17,257 bases of DNA from Alphaproteobacteria bacterium (GCA_028293005.1 JAQGLH010000076.1:1-17257), one strand, 5' to 3'; shown: positions 1-7,716, counted from the first letter of the stretch. A program made the numbers and translations. The notes: generated by a model not told the origin, from the sequence alone.

Positions 1-332
1 ATGACACCGAAACCCAGCGTCACCGCCAGGCATGCCCAGACGTAGCGGCTCGACAAGTCCATCCACAGCACCAGCGAGATCGTCAGCGAGATCACGATCA
101 TCAGCCCGCCCATCGTCGGCGTGCCGCGCTTGGCGAGATGCGTCTGCGGCCCGTCCTCGCGGATCGGCTGGCCCTTGCCCTGGCGCACGCGCAGCCAGCC
201 GATGAACTTGGGACCGATCAGCAGGCCAAGGAACAAGGCGGTCGCGGTGGCCGCGCCCGCGCGGAAGGTGATGTAGCGGAAGAGGTTCAGAACCCCGGGA
301 AAACCAAGCTGTTCGGCAATCCACAGAAACAT
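1..332 (-). CDS. mraY: MraY, phospho-N-acetylmuramoyl-pentapeptide-transferase (partial, N-terminal part)
   Basis: MraY is the integral membrane enzyme that transfers phospho-MurNAc-pentapeptide from UDP to undecaprenyl phosphate, giving lipid I. Only the first 110 or so residues lie in the window; the rest runs past position 1. The translation starts [10 protein letters not shown], has a hydrophobic first segment, and carries the family signature KRGTPTMGG (about residues 70-78) followed by a second hydrophobic stretch ([15 protein letters not shown]). The ATG at 332-330 shares its A with the TGA stop of murF (TGATG), which indicates translational coupling and fixes the start. It is the last dcw gene visible here; murD would be the expected next gene but is outside the window. 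The identification is secure. Confidence 0.96.
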   Translation of the reverse strand, partial: MFLWIAEQLGFPGVLNLFRYITFRAGAATATALFLGLLIGPKFIGWLRVRQGKGQPIREDGPQTHLAKRGTPTMGGLMIVISLTISLVLWMDLSSRYVWACLAVTLGFGV

Positions 333-1708
333 CAGCTTTTCCCGCCTGCCAGCGCTTCGACGACGGCGGCAAGTCCCACCGAATTCGATCCTTTAACGAG
401 TATCGCGTCGCCTGGCGCGATACGACCGCGCAATGCATCGATGGCCGAGGCCGCATCGGGCACATGCGTCATTTTAATCTTTTGGCCAAGTGCTTTTGCA
501 AGCGCCTCCATTTCCTCGCCGACCAGCAATGCATAATCGACATGAGCCGCTTCGATCGGCGCGGCGAGCGCAGCATGGAAGTCGGCCGATTCCTCGCCAA
601 GCTCGCGCATCGCGCCGAGCACCGCGAACCGCCGCTCGGCCCCCTTCTCGCGCTCGAGCGTCTTCAAGGTCGCCGCCATCGATGCGGGGTTGGCATTGTA
701 GCTTTCATCGATCAGCAGCGCCTCGCCGCCGTCGACTATGATCCGGTGACGCTCGCCGCGGCCCTTCAGGCCGGCCATGTCGGCGAGCGCGAGCCCCGCT
801 GCGGCGAGATCGCCCCCGACAGCATGGACTGCGCCGAGCACCGCCAGCGCGTTCGACACCCAATGGTCGCCAAGCTGGGAGATGGTGAAGGTCAGCTCGG
901 CGTCCGGCAAGGCCGCCGAGACGAGCGTGCCTCGGCCTGCCGCCGACACGTTGTCGCGGGCGCGTATGTCGGCGCCTTCGCCGAGACCGAACGTCCAGAT
1001 CCTCGCCGCATGCGGGCGCGCGGCGGCCACCAGCCTGTCGCGGTGCGGGCTGTCGTGCGGGATGATCGCGGTTCCGCCTTCGAGGCCCTCGAAAATCTCA
1101 CCTTTGGCGTCGGCGATCGCCTCGTCGCTGGCGAAAAACTGGCGATGTGCGGGCGCGATCGCGGTGACGATCGCAACATGCGGCCGAACCAGCCGGGTCA
1201 GCGCCGCAAGCTCGCCGGCGTGGTTCATCCCCATCTCGAAGATGCCGTTGCGCGCCTCGCGCGGCATTCGCGCGAGCGAAAGCGGCACGCCGGTGTGATT
1301 GTTGTAGCTCTTGAGCGAACGGTGCGCGCTCGCCGGCGCCGCACGATCGAGCGCCGAATAGAGCGCTTCCTTGGTGCCGGTCTTGCCCACCGATCCGGTC
1401 ACGCCGAAGATGTTCGCGGCGCTGCGGGCACGCGAGGCGCGGCCGATGGCGTCTAGCGCCGCATTGGGGTCCGCGACCAGGACGTGCGGTCCAGCCACCG
1501 GCCGGCTGACGATCGCGCCCGCGGCGCCGGCCGCATAAGCGCCCTCGACGAAGCGGTGGCCGTCGGTGCTCTCGCCTTTCATGGCGACGAACAGGTCGCC
1601 GGGCTCGATCTCGCGTGAATCGAACGCCACGCCCTTGGCCTCGAACTCGCCCTCGACGCGCCCTCCGGTGGCGTCGGCAAGCTCCTGTGCTGTCCAAAGC
1701 GGCTTCAC
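332..1708 (-). CDS. murF: MurF, UDP-N-acetylmuramoyl-tripeptide--D-alanyl-D-alanine ligase
   Basis: MurF is the cytoplasmic Mur ligase that adds D-Ala-D-Ala to UDP-MurNAc-tripeptide using ATP, completing the pentapeptide precursor. The protein of about 458 residues has the normal family length. It shows the N-terminal [16 protein letters not shown] substrate-binding region, the ATP-binding loop [13 protein letters not shown] near residue 105, [33 protein letters not shown] and the C-terminal VKGSNS motif. Two GTG starts are possible, at 1717 and 1708. I prefer 1708: GTG there makes a 4-base GTGA overlap with the murE stop, and a GAGGGA Shine-Dalgarno sits 9 nt upstream. The same purine block would touch the GTG at 1717 with no spacing. 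The product then begins (M)[15 protein letters not shown]. The TGA stop overlaps the mraY start by one base. Confidence 0.95.
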   Translation of the reverse strand: MKPLWTAQELADATGGRVEGEFEAKGVAFDSREIEPGDLFVAMKGESTDGHRFVEGAYAAGAAGAIVSRPVAGPHVLVADPNAALDAIGRASRARSAANIFGVTGSVGKTGTKEALYSALDRAAPASAHRSLKSYNNHTGVPLSLARMPREARNGIFEMGMNHAGELAALTRLVRPHVAIVTAIAPAHRQFFASDEAIADAKGEIFEGLEGGTAIIPHDSPHRDRLVAAARPHAARIWTFGLGEGADIRARDNVSAAGRGTLVSAALPDAELTFTISQLGDHWVSNALAVLGAVHAVGGDLAAAGLALADMAGLKGRGERHRIIVDGGEALLIDESYNANPASMAATLKTLEREKGAERRFAVLGAMRELGEESADFHAALAAPIEAAHVDYALLVGEEMEALAKALGQKIKMTHVPDAASAIDALRGRIAPGDAILVKGSNSVGLAAVVEALAGGKS

Positions 1709-3120
1709 GCGGCGCACTCCCTCGCCACGCTGACGTCGTCGAACGGCAGGATTCGATCGCCGATGATCTGGCCCTGCTCATGGCCCTTGCCCGCGACGAG
1801 GATGATATCATCCGCGGTCGCCTCGGCGATTGCGGCGGCGATTGCCTCGCGGCGGCCGGGGACCTCGCGCGCCTGCGGCGCTCCTGCGATGACATCGCGG
1901 CGGATCGCGGCCGGATCCTCGCTGCGCGGATTGTCGTCGGTGACGATCGCGAGATCCGCCATTCGCGCGGCGATCTCCCCCATCTCGGGGCGCTTGCCCG
2001 TGTCGCGGTCCCCGCCGGCGCCGAACACGATGATCAGGCGGCCCCTGGCATGCGGCTTGAGCGCCTCGATCGCCGACTGGAGCGCATCTGGGGTGTGCGC
2101 ATAATCGACGTAGAGCGGCGCTCCGGCACGGGTGATCACCGCTCGTTCGAGCCGGCCGCGGACCGGCTGCAGGCGCGCGAGATCGGACAAGGTCCGGTCG
2201 GGATCTCCGCCGGTCGCGATCACCAGCGCGGCGGCGGTCAGCGCATTGGCCGCCTGATAAGCGCCGATCAGCGGGATCGTCACGCTGCGCGCGATCCCGT
2301 CGAGGCTAATCGTCAGCCGCTGGCCGAGCTGGCTCGGGCTGCGGTCGACCAGCTTCAGCGTCTCGCCGCTCGGCCCGACCGTCAGCAGCCGCAGGCCGCG
2401 CGCCGCACAGCGCCGCAGCACCTCCTCCGATCTGGGATCGTCCATCCAGATCACGGCAGCGCCATCGGGCGCGACGACCTCGCTGAACAGGCGCATCTTG
2501 GCTTCGAAATAAGCGTCCATCGTGCCGTGATAGTCGAGATGATCGCGGCTGAAATTGGTGAAGGCCGCAGCCTGGACCCGAAGCCCCTCGGTGCGATACT
2601 GAGCAAGGCCGTGGCTCGAGGCCTCGAACGCCGCATGCGTCACGCCTTCGCGCGCCAGGCCGCCCATGTTCGACAGAAAGGTGACGATATCCGGCGTCGT
2701 AAGCCCGGTGCTTGCTTGGTCGTCGGCGGTGGTGACCCCCAGGGTGCCGATCGACGCGGCATGGTGACCGGCCATGCGCCACAGCTGGCGGGTCAGCTCG
2801 ACGTTCGAGGTCTTGCCGTTGGTGCCGGTGACCGCGACCACGGTCGCGGGAAAGGGCTTGAAGAAGCGCGCCGCAAGCTGCGCGAAGGTGCGGCGCGGCT
2901 CCTCGGCGGCGATATGCACCGTCCCCTCGACCCGGACCTCAGGAGCGGCGACGACCGCGACTGCGCCCGACGCCACAGCATCGGGGATGAAATCCTCGCC
3001 GTTGAAGCGCGCACCCTTGAAGGCGCCGAAAATCGTGCCTGGAGCGACCTTGCGGTGGTCGATGGCAAAGCCGGTGACCTGAGAATCGGAATCGATTCCC
3101 GCAAGATCAGCCAAGCGCAT
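1705..3120 (-). CDS. murE: MurE, UDP-N-acetylmuramoyl-L-alanyl-D-glutamate--2,6-diaminopimelate ligase
   Basis: MurE adds the third stem-peptide residue to UDP-MurNAc-L-Ala-D-Glu with ATP, in the cytoplasm. The protein is 471 residues, slightly shorter than the E. coli enzyme but complete. Visible motifs are the ATP loop VTGTNGKTS (97-105), FEASSHGL (165-172), NFSRDHLDYHGTMDAY (189-204), the lysine in EAKMRLF (206-212; the family carries a carbamylated Lys here), VDYAHTPDAL (338-347), FGAGGDRDTGKRP (366-378) and DDNPRSEDP (395-403). The DNPR box is the known signature for meso-diaminopimelate rather than lysine, so an A1-gamma DAP-type peptidoglycan is expected. Its ATG lies 3 nt after the ftsI stop, and its stop overlaps the murF start. 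Confidence 0.97.
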   Translation of the reverse strand: MRLADLAGIDSDSQVTGFAIDHRKVAPGTIFGAFKGARFNGEDFIPDAVASGAVAVVAAPEVRVEGTVHIAAEEPRRTFAQLAARFFKPFPATVVAVTGTNGKTSNVELTRQLWRMAGHHAASIGTLGVTTADDQASTGLTTPDIVTFLSNMGGLAREGVTHAAFEASSHGLAQYRTEGLRVQAAAFTNFSRDHLDYHGTMDAYFEAKMRLFSEVVAPDGAAVIWMDDPRSEEVLRRCAARGLRLLTVGPSGETLKLVDRSPSQLGQRLTISLDGIARSVTIPLIGAYQAANALTAAALVIATGGDPDRTLSDLARLQPVRGRLERAVITRAGAPLYVDYAHTPDALQSAIEALKPHARGRLIIVFGAGGDRDTGKRPEMGEIAARMADLAIVTDDNPRSEDPAAIRRDVIAGAPQAREVPGRREAIAAAIAEATADDIILVAGKGHEQGQIIGDRILPFDDVSVARECAA

Positions 3121-3123
3121 GGT

Positions 3124-4821
3124 TTATTGTGCCTCGTGGCGGACGAAAGGCAGCACCTCGGAAAGGTTGGCGTCGCGGTGGCTATCCGGCATGATTCCGA
3201 GCATCGGCGCGATCCGGCTGACGACTTTCGAGACCACGGGCGCGACGTTCCACCCGGCGGTATGGAAGCCATAAGTCTCTGCGATCGCTTTGGGTTCGTC
3301 GAGCATTGCAACCACCACATAGCGTGGCTCGTCCATCGGGAAAACGCCCGCGAAGGTGGTAACAACCGCACCGCCGGTATAACGGCCGCCGACGATCTTT
3401 TCGGCGGTGCCGGTCTTGCCGCCGACACGATAGCCGGGCGCGTCGGCCTGCTTGCCGGTGCCCTGGGTGACGACGAGGCGCAGCAGCGCGCGCATCTTGT
3501 AGGACGTCTGCTCGCTGAACACACGCTTGCCCTCCGGCATGGGGTGGCGGATACCCGCCTTGAGCAGGGTCGCCGGGCGCCACACGCCGCCGTTGAACAA
3601 AGCCGCATAGCCGCTGGCGAGATGGAGCGGGGTGACCGCAATGCCGTGGCCGTAGCCCACCGTCATCGTCGCGACGCTGCCCCAATTGGCGCCGGGCGTC
3701 AGCGTCCGGCCACGCTCCTTGAGCTCGATCGCGACTCTGTCGAGAAAGCCCATCTTGCGGAGGAATTCCTTCTGCCGCTGGGCGCCGACCTGCGCGGCGA
3801 TCTGGGCGGTGCCGATGTTCGACGATTCCTTCATGATCTCGGCGACGCTGGCGCGGCGTCCGAACGGATGCGTGTCGGTGATCGTGAAGCCGCCGGCCTT
3901 GAGCCCGGCCGGACAATCATAGGTCTGGCCGAAGCTGGTGATGATGCCGCTGTCCATCGCCATCGCCACCGTGAACGGCTTGAACGTCGAGCCGAGTTCG
4001 TAAACTCCCAAAGTCGCGCGATTGAACCGCGCTTCCATCGAGCCGTGGCCGGGCACATTCGGATTGAGCTCGGGCAGCGACGTCAGCGCGAGCACCTCGC
4101 CGGTCTTGATGTCCATCACGATACCCGCAGCGCCGATTGCGCTGAACTTCGCCATCGCAGTGCCAAGCTCCGCCTCGAGCGCCTGCTGGACGCGTGCGTC
4201 GAGCGACAGCTCGAGCGGCTGCCCGCGCGATGCGGGACTTGCGAGGCGATCGTTGAACGCACGCTCGATCCCGGCATCGCCATTGCCGTCGACATCGGTG
4301 AAGCCGAGGACATGCGCCGCGAGGCCGAGGTTGGGGTAGAGCCGCTCGGGCTCGCGCTGGAAAACGATGGCCGGCTCGCCCAGCGCATTGGCCGCCGTGA
4401 CCAGCTCCGGTGCGGCACGGCGGCTGAGATAGATGAAGCTTTTCCCCGAACCGAGGAGCTGCTCATATTGCGCTGCGCTTCGCTCTGGCATCAGCTCCGC
4501 GAGCTTCAAGGCGAGCTCCCGCGGATTGCCGAGCAGGCGCTTGGGGTGGATGGCGATCGACCACGCCTCGATCGTTCGGGCGAGCGCCACTCCGTTGCGG
4601 TCGACGATGTCGGCGCGCGGCGGGATCAGCGGATTGCTGATCGCCTCGCCGTCTGTGCGGTCGCTCAACAGCTGCAGCAGGACGAGCCGGCTGACGATCA
4701 GGAAGGTGACGCCCGCAAACACCAGCATCACCAGCATCAGCCGGTGGTAGGTCAAAGCCAGAGATTGGTGCCGTTCGGCGGGGACGAGCGCCCGCCCCGG
4801 TTTCACCGCGATTGCGGTCAT
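3124..4821 (-). CDS. ftsI: FtsI (PBP3), septal peptidoglycan D,D-transpeptidase
   Basis: FtsI is the class B penicillin-binding protein that cross-links septal peptidoglycan in the divisome. The 565-residue protein has a short cytoplasmic N-terminus and one membrane span at about 27-52. The dimerisation/pedestal region contains PPRADIVDRNGVALA (67-81) and the PSELYPN-like ERLYPNLGLAAHVLG. The transpeptidase domain has the active-site tetrad STFK (278-281, nucleophile Ser278), SSN (333-335) and KTGTAEK (469-475). All three catalytic motifs are intact. The ATG at 4821 overlaps the stop of the upstream ftsL-like gene by 4 bases (ATGA), as expected for a coupled pair whose products interact. The identification is secure. 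Confidence 0.97.
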   Translation of the reverse strand: MTAIAVKPGRALVPAERHQSLALTYHRLMLVMLVFAGVTFLIVSRLVLLQLLSDRTDGEAISNPLIPPRADIVDRNGVALARTIEAWSIAIHPKRLLGNPRELALKLAELMPERSAAQYEQLLGSGKSFIYLSRRAAPELVTAANALGEPAIVFQREPERLYPNLGLAAHVLGFTDVDGNGDAGIERAFNDRLASPASRGQPLELSLDARVQQALEAELGTAMAKFSAIGAAGIVMDIKTGEVLALTSLPELNPNVPGHGSMEARFNRATLGVYELGSTFKPFTVAMAMDSGIITSFGQTYDCPAGLKAGGFTITDTHPFGRRASVAEIMKESSNIGTAQIAAQVGAQRQKEFLRKMGFLDRVAIELKERGRTLTPGANWGSVATMTVGYGHGIAVTPLHLASGYAALFNGGVWRPATLLKAGIRHPMPEGKRVFSEQTSYKMRALLRLVVTQGTGKQADAPGYRVGGKTGTAEKIVGGRYTGGAVVTTFAGVFPMDEPRYVVVAMLDEPKAIAETYGFHTAGWNVAPVVSKVVSRIAPMLGIMPDSHRDANLSEVLPFVRHEAQ

Positions 4822-5510
4822 TGCCCGCCCGTGCCGGCTTCGACTCTTGCGGCGGCACTGATTTCCCTGGCGAGCTTGTCGCCGAGGCGGCTCATTGACT
4901 TGGACGCGTTTGCGGGCTTGGCCGCGCGTGGGGCCTCGGCCACCTCGACCGGCTTTTTATCGCGAAGCGGTCTCGCGGAATCGAGCACTTTGGACTGCAA
5001 CGGCCCAGGTTGCAGCGGCTTGGCCTGCAGCGGCTTGGCCTGCAGCGGTTTGGGCGGGCCGACCATCAGGCTCGCGCGACGAACCATCGGCCGATCCGAA
5101 AGCGAGGAATCGATCCCGGCGACGGCGCGAATAACCGGCGCCTCGATCTTCTTGGGCTCGCTCGACTTGACCTCGACGGCGGCCATGCGGACTGTGGCAC
5201 GTTCTTCGAGCGTCGGGCCGCGCTGGTCGAAGCGCGCGAGCTTCATCTCATTGTCGAGGAATTGGCCCGACGCCGGCGCCGAAAGCGCGAGGACCTCGGC
5301 ATTCCACTGCTCGAGCTGCGCCATCCGCCCGCGCGTCCCCAATTCGGTCTGAAGCGAGCGAATGTCGGATTTGGTGGCGATGATCTGACGCTCGACCCGT
5401 GCGAGCTCGGCCCGTTCCGAAGCGACGTTGAGCGACAGCATGTAACAGCCAAGGGCGGCGCCGCCGACAGCGGCAACCCACCCGACGGGCTTGAAACCCG
5501 GAGCCATCAT
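4818..5510 (-). CDS. ftsL: FtsL-like divisome protein with long C-terminal extension
   Basis: This 230-residue single-span protein fills the ftsL slot between rsmH and ftsI. It has a short N-terminus, a hydrophobic segment at about 11-29 and a likely coiled coil at about 31-75 ([20 protein letters not shown] onward). A segment [15 protein letters not shown] follows that I recognise from alphaproteobacterial FtsL-like proteins. FtsL normally forms a subcomplex with FtsB/FtsQ and activates FtsW/FtsI; that role is inferred from position and architecture, since FtsL is poorly conserved in sequence. Residues from about 95 onward form a long, low-complexity, charged and Pro/Lys/Ala-rich tail that E. 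coli FtsL (about 120 residues) lacks. It includes KPLQA repeats at 154-174. The ATG at 5510 overlaps the rsmH stop by 4 bases; a second in-frame ATG at 5507 is also possible. Confidence 0.82.
   Translation of the reverse strand: MMAPGFKPVGWVAAVGGAALGCYMLSLNVASERAELARVERQIIATKSDIRSLQTELGTRGRMAQLEQWNAEVLALSAPASGQFLDNEMKLARFDQRGPTLEERATVRMAAVEVKSSEPKKIEAPVIRAVAGIDSSLSDRPMVRRASLMVGPPKPLQAKPLQAKPLQPGPLQSKVLDSARPLRDKKPVEVAEAPRAAKPANASKSMSRLGDKLAREISAAARVEAGTGGQ
4996..5055 (-). repeat. 15-bp in-frame tandem repeat in the ftsL-like gene
   Basis: The unit tgcagcggcttggcc (plus strand) occurs as two identical copies at 5011-5025 and 5026-5040. A diverged copy lies on each side, at 4996-5010 and 5041-5055. 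The repeat is in frame and encodes a [10 protein letters not shown] pentapeptide series in the C-terminal tail of the FtsL-like protein. Because the unit is 15 bp, copy-number change would lengthen or shorten the tail without a frameshift. Confidence 0.93.
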
Positions 5511-6529
5511 GAATGCTTTCCTTGTTTTGGCTGGCCTTGTGCAGGCTCGCCGTGTTGTGGCGGGGACCAGGCGGATGCCGCGGTTCGGTGGGCGACGCGC
5601 AACGTCGCGGAACGTGCGCGGGGATTGGCGCGAATTTCCGCCTCGCCGGCGCGAACGGGCTTGCCGACGGCTTCGAAGGTCGGCGCCGGGAGCGCTTCAG
5701 TTTGCGCGGGCCGGTGCCGAGATCCGGCCGGAACGGCGCCGCTGCGCTCGCGCAGGAAGCGTTTGACCACCCGGTCCTCGAGGCTGTGGAAGGTGACGAC
5801 CGCGAGGCGCCCGCCGGGCTTGAGCACGTCCTCGGCCGCGGAAAGGCCGCCTTCGAGTTCCTGCAGTTCCTCATTGAGATGGATGCGGATCGCCTGGAAT
5901 GTGCGGGTCGCCGGATCCTTCTTGGCACCCGGCTTGTGGCCGACGGCCTTGCGGACGATCTCCGCCAATTGCCTGGTGCGCTCGATCGGCCGAGCGGCGA
6001 CGATCGCACGCGCGATTCGCCTCGATTTCGGCTCCTCGCCATAATGATAGAGAATGTCGGCGATCTCGGCTTCATCGGCATTGTTGACGAAGTCGGCGGC
6101 GCTTTGCCCCGCCCTCTCCATCCGCATGTCGAGCGGCCCGTCTGCCTGAAAGGAAAAGCCGCGCTCGGGCTGGTCGAGCTGCATCGACGAGACGCCGATA
6201 TCGAGCGTGACGCCGTCGACGGCCTCGACACCAAGACGCAACAGCGCCTGACGCATCCGGGAAAAACGCTCCGGCACTAGCGTCAGGCGCGTCCCGCTCT
6301 CATCCATGAGGGACTGGCCCTCACGGATGGCATCGGGATCTCGGTCAAAAGCAAAGACTTGGGCGCCGCGTCCGAGCATCGCCCTGGTGTAGCCGCCGGC
6401 GCCGAACGTGCCGTCGACGTGCACCTCGTCGCGCTCGATCGCCAAAGCGGCGATGACTTCGTCGAGCAGCACCGGCACATGCGGCCGGGATTCCACGCCG
6501 CTTGCGGCGGTTTCGAGCGCCGGGCTCAT
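5507..6529 (-). CDS. rsmH: RsmH (MraW), 16S rRNA (cytosine(1402)-N(4))-methyltransferase
   Basis: RsmH uses S-adenosylmethionine to N4-methylate C1402 in the decoding centre of 16S rRNA, and is conventionally the second gene of dcw clusters. The 340-residue protein shows HVPVLLDEV (17-25), the SAM-binding loop [11 protein letters not shown] (40-50), FDRDPDAI (61-68), [15 protein letters not shown] (123-137) and the C-terminal [16 protein letters not shown] region (about 238-253). All are typical of the family. The extreme C-terminus is Ala/Gln-rich and lacks conserved features. Its ATG at 6529 overlaps the mraZ stop by 4 bases, and a GGGGGA purine block lies 8 nt upstream. Its stop overlaps the ftsL-like start in the same way. 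Confidence 0.96.
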   Translation of the reverse strand: MSPALETAASGVESRPHVPVLLDEVIAALAIERDEVHVDGTFGAGGYTRAMLGRGAQVFAFDRDPDAIREGQSLMDESGTRLTLVPERFSRMRQALLRLGVEAVDGVTLDIGVSSMQLDQPERGFSFQADGPLDMRMERAGQSAADFVNNADEAEIADILYHYGEEPKSRRIARAIVAARPIERTRQLAEIVRKAVGHKPGAKKDPATRTFQAIRIHLNEELQELEGGLSAAEDVLKPGGRLAVVTFHSLEDRVVKRFLRERSGAVPAGSRHRPAQTEALPAPTFEAVGKPVRAGEAEIRANPRARSATLRVAHRTAASAWSPPQHGEPAQGQPKQGKHS

Positions 6530-7029
6530 GCGCTGATCCCCCGCTCTTCGAGCCGGTAGGCGGCGAGCTCGCGCAGATTCTGATCGCCGCTCTTGAGCGC
6601 GATCAGCGGGTTCCAGATCTCGAACGTACCGCCGGCGCCGACAAACAGCGCCAGATCCTCGATCTGGCCTTTGCGGCGAATCATCGGGGGCAGGATGATG
6701 CGGCCACTGCTGTCGTAGGGAACGTCTTCGGTCAGGCCGAACGTGCGGCGGGCGCGGGCGTAATGCGCCTCGGGAACTGCCCCGGCCTCTTCTTCCTTCA
6801 GGCGGCGGCGCTCGTTCTCGGCATAGAGGATGCGGGCATAGCCCCGGTCGTAAGCGGTCAGGCAGGGATCGACCTCGTGCGTGCCGAGCACCACCGCCTT
6901 CGCGTCGGAACGGCGCTCGATCACTCCACGGATGAACGCAGGCACGGAAAGACGCCCTTTGGCGTCCACCGCGGTCAGTGCGCTACCGTTGAAGAGATGA
7001 TCCAAATCCAAGACCGATTCCCCGGACAA
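6526..7029 (-). CDS. mraZ: MraZ, AbrB-fold transcriptional regulator of the dcw operon
   Basis: MraZ is a ring-forming DNA-binding protein with two SpoVT/AbrB-like halves; in E. coli and mycoplasmas it binds repeats in its own promoter and controls the dcw operon. Both half-signatures are present: [10 protein letters not shown] (about 21-30) and [11 protein letters not shown] (about 105-115). The open frame extends to a GTG at 7062. I prefer the TTG at 7029-7027, because a perfect AGGAGG lies 4 nt upstream of it (complement of 7034-7039). That start gives 167 residues beginning (M)[14 protein letters not shown], close to the usual family length. The longer form would have an N-terminal stretch without similarity to the family. 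It is the first gene of the cluster; likely operator repeats lie upstream at 7134-7188. Confidence 0.93.
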   Translation of the reverse strand: MSGESVLDLDHLFNGSALTAVDAKGRLSVPAFIRGVIERRSDAKAVVLGTHEVDPCLTAYDRGYARILYAENERRRLKEEEAGAVPEAHYARARRTFGLTEDVPYDSSGRIILPPMIRRKGQIEDLALFVGAGGTFEIWNPLIALKSGDQNLRELAAYRLEERGISA

Positions 7030-7033
7030 AAGC

Positions 7034-7039
7034 CCTCCT
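7034..7039 (-). promoter_or_regulatory. Ribosome binding site deciding the mraZ start
   Basis: The minus strand reads AGGAGG here, a full anti-16S match. It is 4 nt before an in-frame TTG (7029-7027) and lies inside the frame if the upstream GTG at 7062 were used. This strongly favours the TTG start for mraZ. Confidence 0.75.
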
Positions 7040-7111
7040 GTTCGCGGCGAATGCTCTCGCACTCGCGCGTCACGTGTCGGCCAACAGGAAGTGCCCCAAA
7101 CTTTACGGTCC

Positions 7112-7120
7112 GGTGGATAA
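7112..7120 (-). promoter_or_regulatory. DnaA-box-like sequence (8 of 9)
   Basis: The minus strand reads TTATCCACC, one mismatch from the E. coli consensus TTATCCACA. It lies between the phased GGG motifs and the mraZ start, so a bound protein could affect mraZ transcription. A further TTATCC occurs just upstream on the same strand. Function is inferred. Confidence 0.4.
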
Positions 7121-7133
7121 CAGGATAAACTAC

Positions 7134-7188
7134 GGGATGGAAGGGGATTTCATGCCGTAGATCGGGATTTCATGCCATTCAATGGGTA
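7134..7188. repeat. 10-bp-phased GGGAT/GGGTA motifs, candidate MraZ operator
   Basis: On the plus strand GGGAT occurs at 7134-7138, 7144-7148 and 7164-7168, and GGGTA at 7184-7188, so starts are spaced 10, 20 and 20 bases. Inside this lies a direct repeat, GGGATTTCATGCC, at 7144-7156 and again at 7164-7176 (20-bp period, 13 identical bases). Known MraZ operators (E. coli) are TGGGN-type direct repeats with 10-bp periodicity just upstream of mraZ. Position, G-run core and phasing fit that model; the assignment to MraZ is inference. Confidence 0.68.
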
Positions 7189-7250
7189 TAGGGCATATTT
7201 TCCTGGTTTGTTCTCGCCGTTGTTCGATCGATGTTCCTGATGGAGGTGGC

Positions 7251-7259
7251 TGTGGATAA
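7251..7259 (-). promoter_or_regulatory. DnaA box, perfect consensus
   Basis: The plus strand reads TGTGGATAA, the exact complement of the high-affinity box TTATCCACA. It is intergenic, about 220 bp upstream of the mraZ start. A lone 9-mer can occur by chance in a window of this size, but the intergenic position and a second near-match 139 bp away make it worth recording. Confidence 0.5.
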
Positions 7260-7282
7260 GTCTGGGGGAATTAACGGTGCGG

Positions 7283-7305
7283 AAAGGCCGCGTTTTCACG
7301 CCGCC
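7283..7305 (-). terminator. Possible terminator after the small membrane protein gene
   Basis: Read on the minus strand, 7305-7286 forms an 8-bp stem with one G:G mismatch closed by a GAAA tetraloop, followed by TTT (7285-7283). It lies 26 nt after the stop of the small gene at 7332. The U-tract is short, so the call is tentative. Confidence 0.42.
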
Positions 7306-7331
7306 TGAACCTTGGCGACTCCAACCGGGAC

Positions 7332-7583
7332 TTAGCGTCCGCGCTGTCCGACCGCGTCAGTGCTGCTGTTGGAATCGGCATTGCCAGGCGCGACGCCAAG
7401 CTCGGCGAGCGGCTCGGTCGGCTCGGCCTCCTCGCCGTTACGCGGATTGCCGATGCTGCCTTGCTGCTCGATACTGTTGGCCGTGATCGGCTGTTCGTCG
7501 CTCGCACTTCTGAACACCGCGCCCAAAAGCACGAGGACGAAAACGAACGCCAATCCCGTCAAGCCGATGCGAACGCGCTGCAT
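7332..7583 (-). CDS. Small single-span membrane protein of unknown function
   Basis: An 83-residue protein begins MQRVRIGLTG and has one strongly hydrophobic segment at about 5-27 (IGLTGLAFVFVLVLLGAVF). A hydrophilic, acidic, Pro/Glu/Asn-rich tail follows and contains EPLAELGVAPGNA. The basic N-terminus suggests a membrane anchor with the tail on the periplasmic side, but this topology is inferred. The start of this sequence resembles small hypothetical proteins of sphingomonads; I know no function. The frame is open further upstream, but ATG 7583 begins the recognisable protein. A GGGGAG block lies about 12 nt upstream, which is rather far. It is divergent from the lipoprotein gene at 7717, with 133 bases between the two starts. 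Confidence 0.72.
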   Translation of the reverse strand: MQRVRIGLTGLAFVFVLVLLGAVFRSASDEQPITANSIEQQGSIGNPRNGEEAEPTEPLAELGVAPGNADSNSSTDAVGQRGR

Positions 7584-7716
7584 GACGTGCGAAATCTCCC
7601 CGCCCCTTGCGACGCTAAAAGTAACGAATAGGAAGGCGCTTGTCGAACTCCGGCTTTTCGCGCAATTGTAAACTTTCTCTTGACGAGCACGGCCACACTC
7701 GGGGAAGGGCGCGCAT

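Larger units (their letters stand above)
7030..7331 (-). promoter_or_regulatory. Control region upstream of the dcw operon
   Basis: This stretch of about 300 bases has no gene I can support. Reading toward mraZ it holds a possible terminator of the upstream small gene (7283-7305), a perfect DnaA-box sequence (7251-7259), phased GGG motifs (7134-7188), a second DnaA-box-like sequence (7112-7120) and the mraZ Shine-Dalgarno (7034-7039). The middle part (about 7100-7270) is visibly more AT-rich than the flanking genes, as expected for a promoter. I could not pick a convincing -35/-10 pair; the best weak candidate is TTGAAT with a poor -10 seventeen bases later. Confidence 0.7.

Noticed and set aside
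121..124. NKAE instead of NKxD in the first GTPase domain of Der (residue numbers)
   Set aside because: As far as I recall an Asp-to-Glu variant at this position is common in alphaproteobacterial Der, so it was not treated as a defect, unlike the Lys-to-Thr change in domain 2.
1615..5352. A 1,245-codon open frame on the plus strand, antisense to murF, murE, ftsI and the ftsL-like gene
   Set aside because: It runs opposite four certain genes, has no recognisable domain and its Arg/Asp/Gly-rich composition is what the complement of high-GC coding sequence gives. No ribosome binding site or conserved start was seen.
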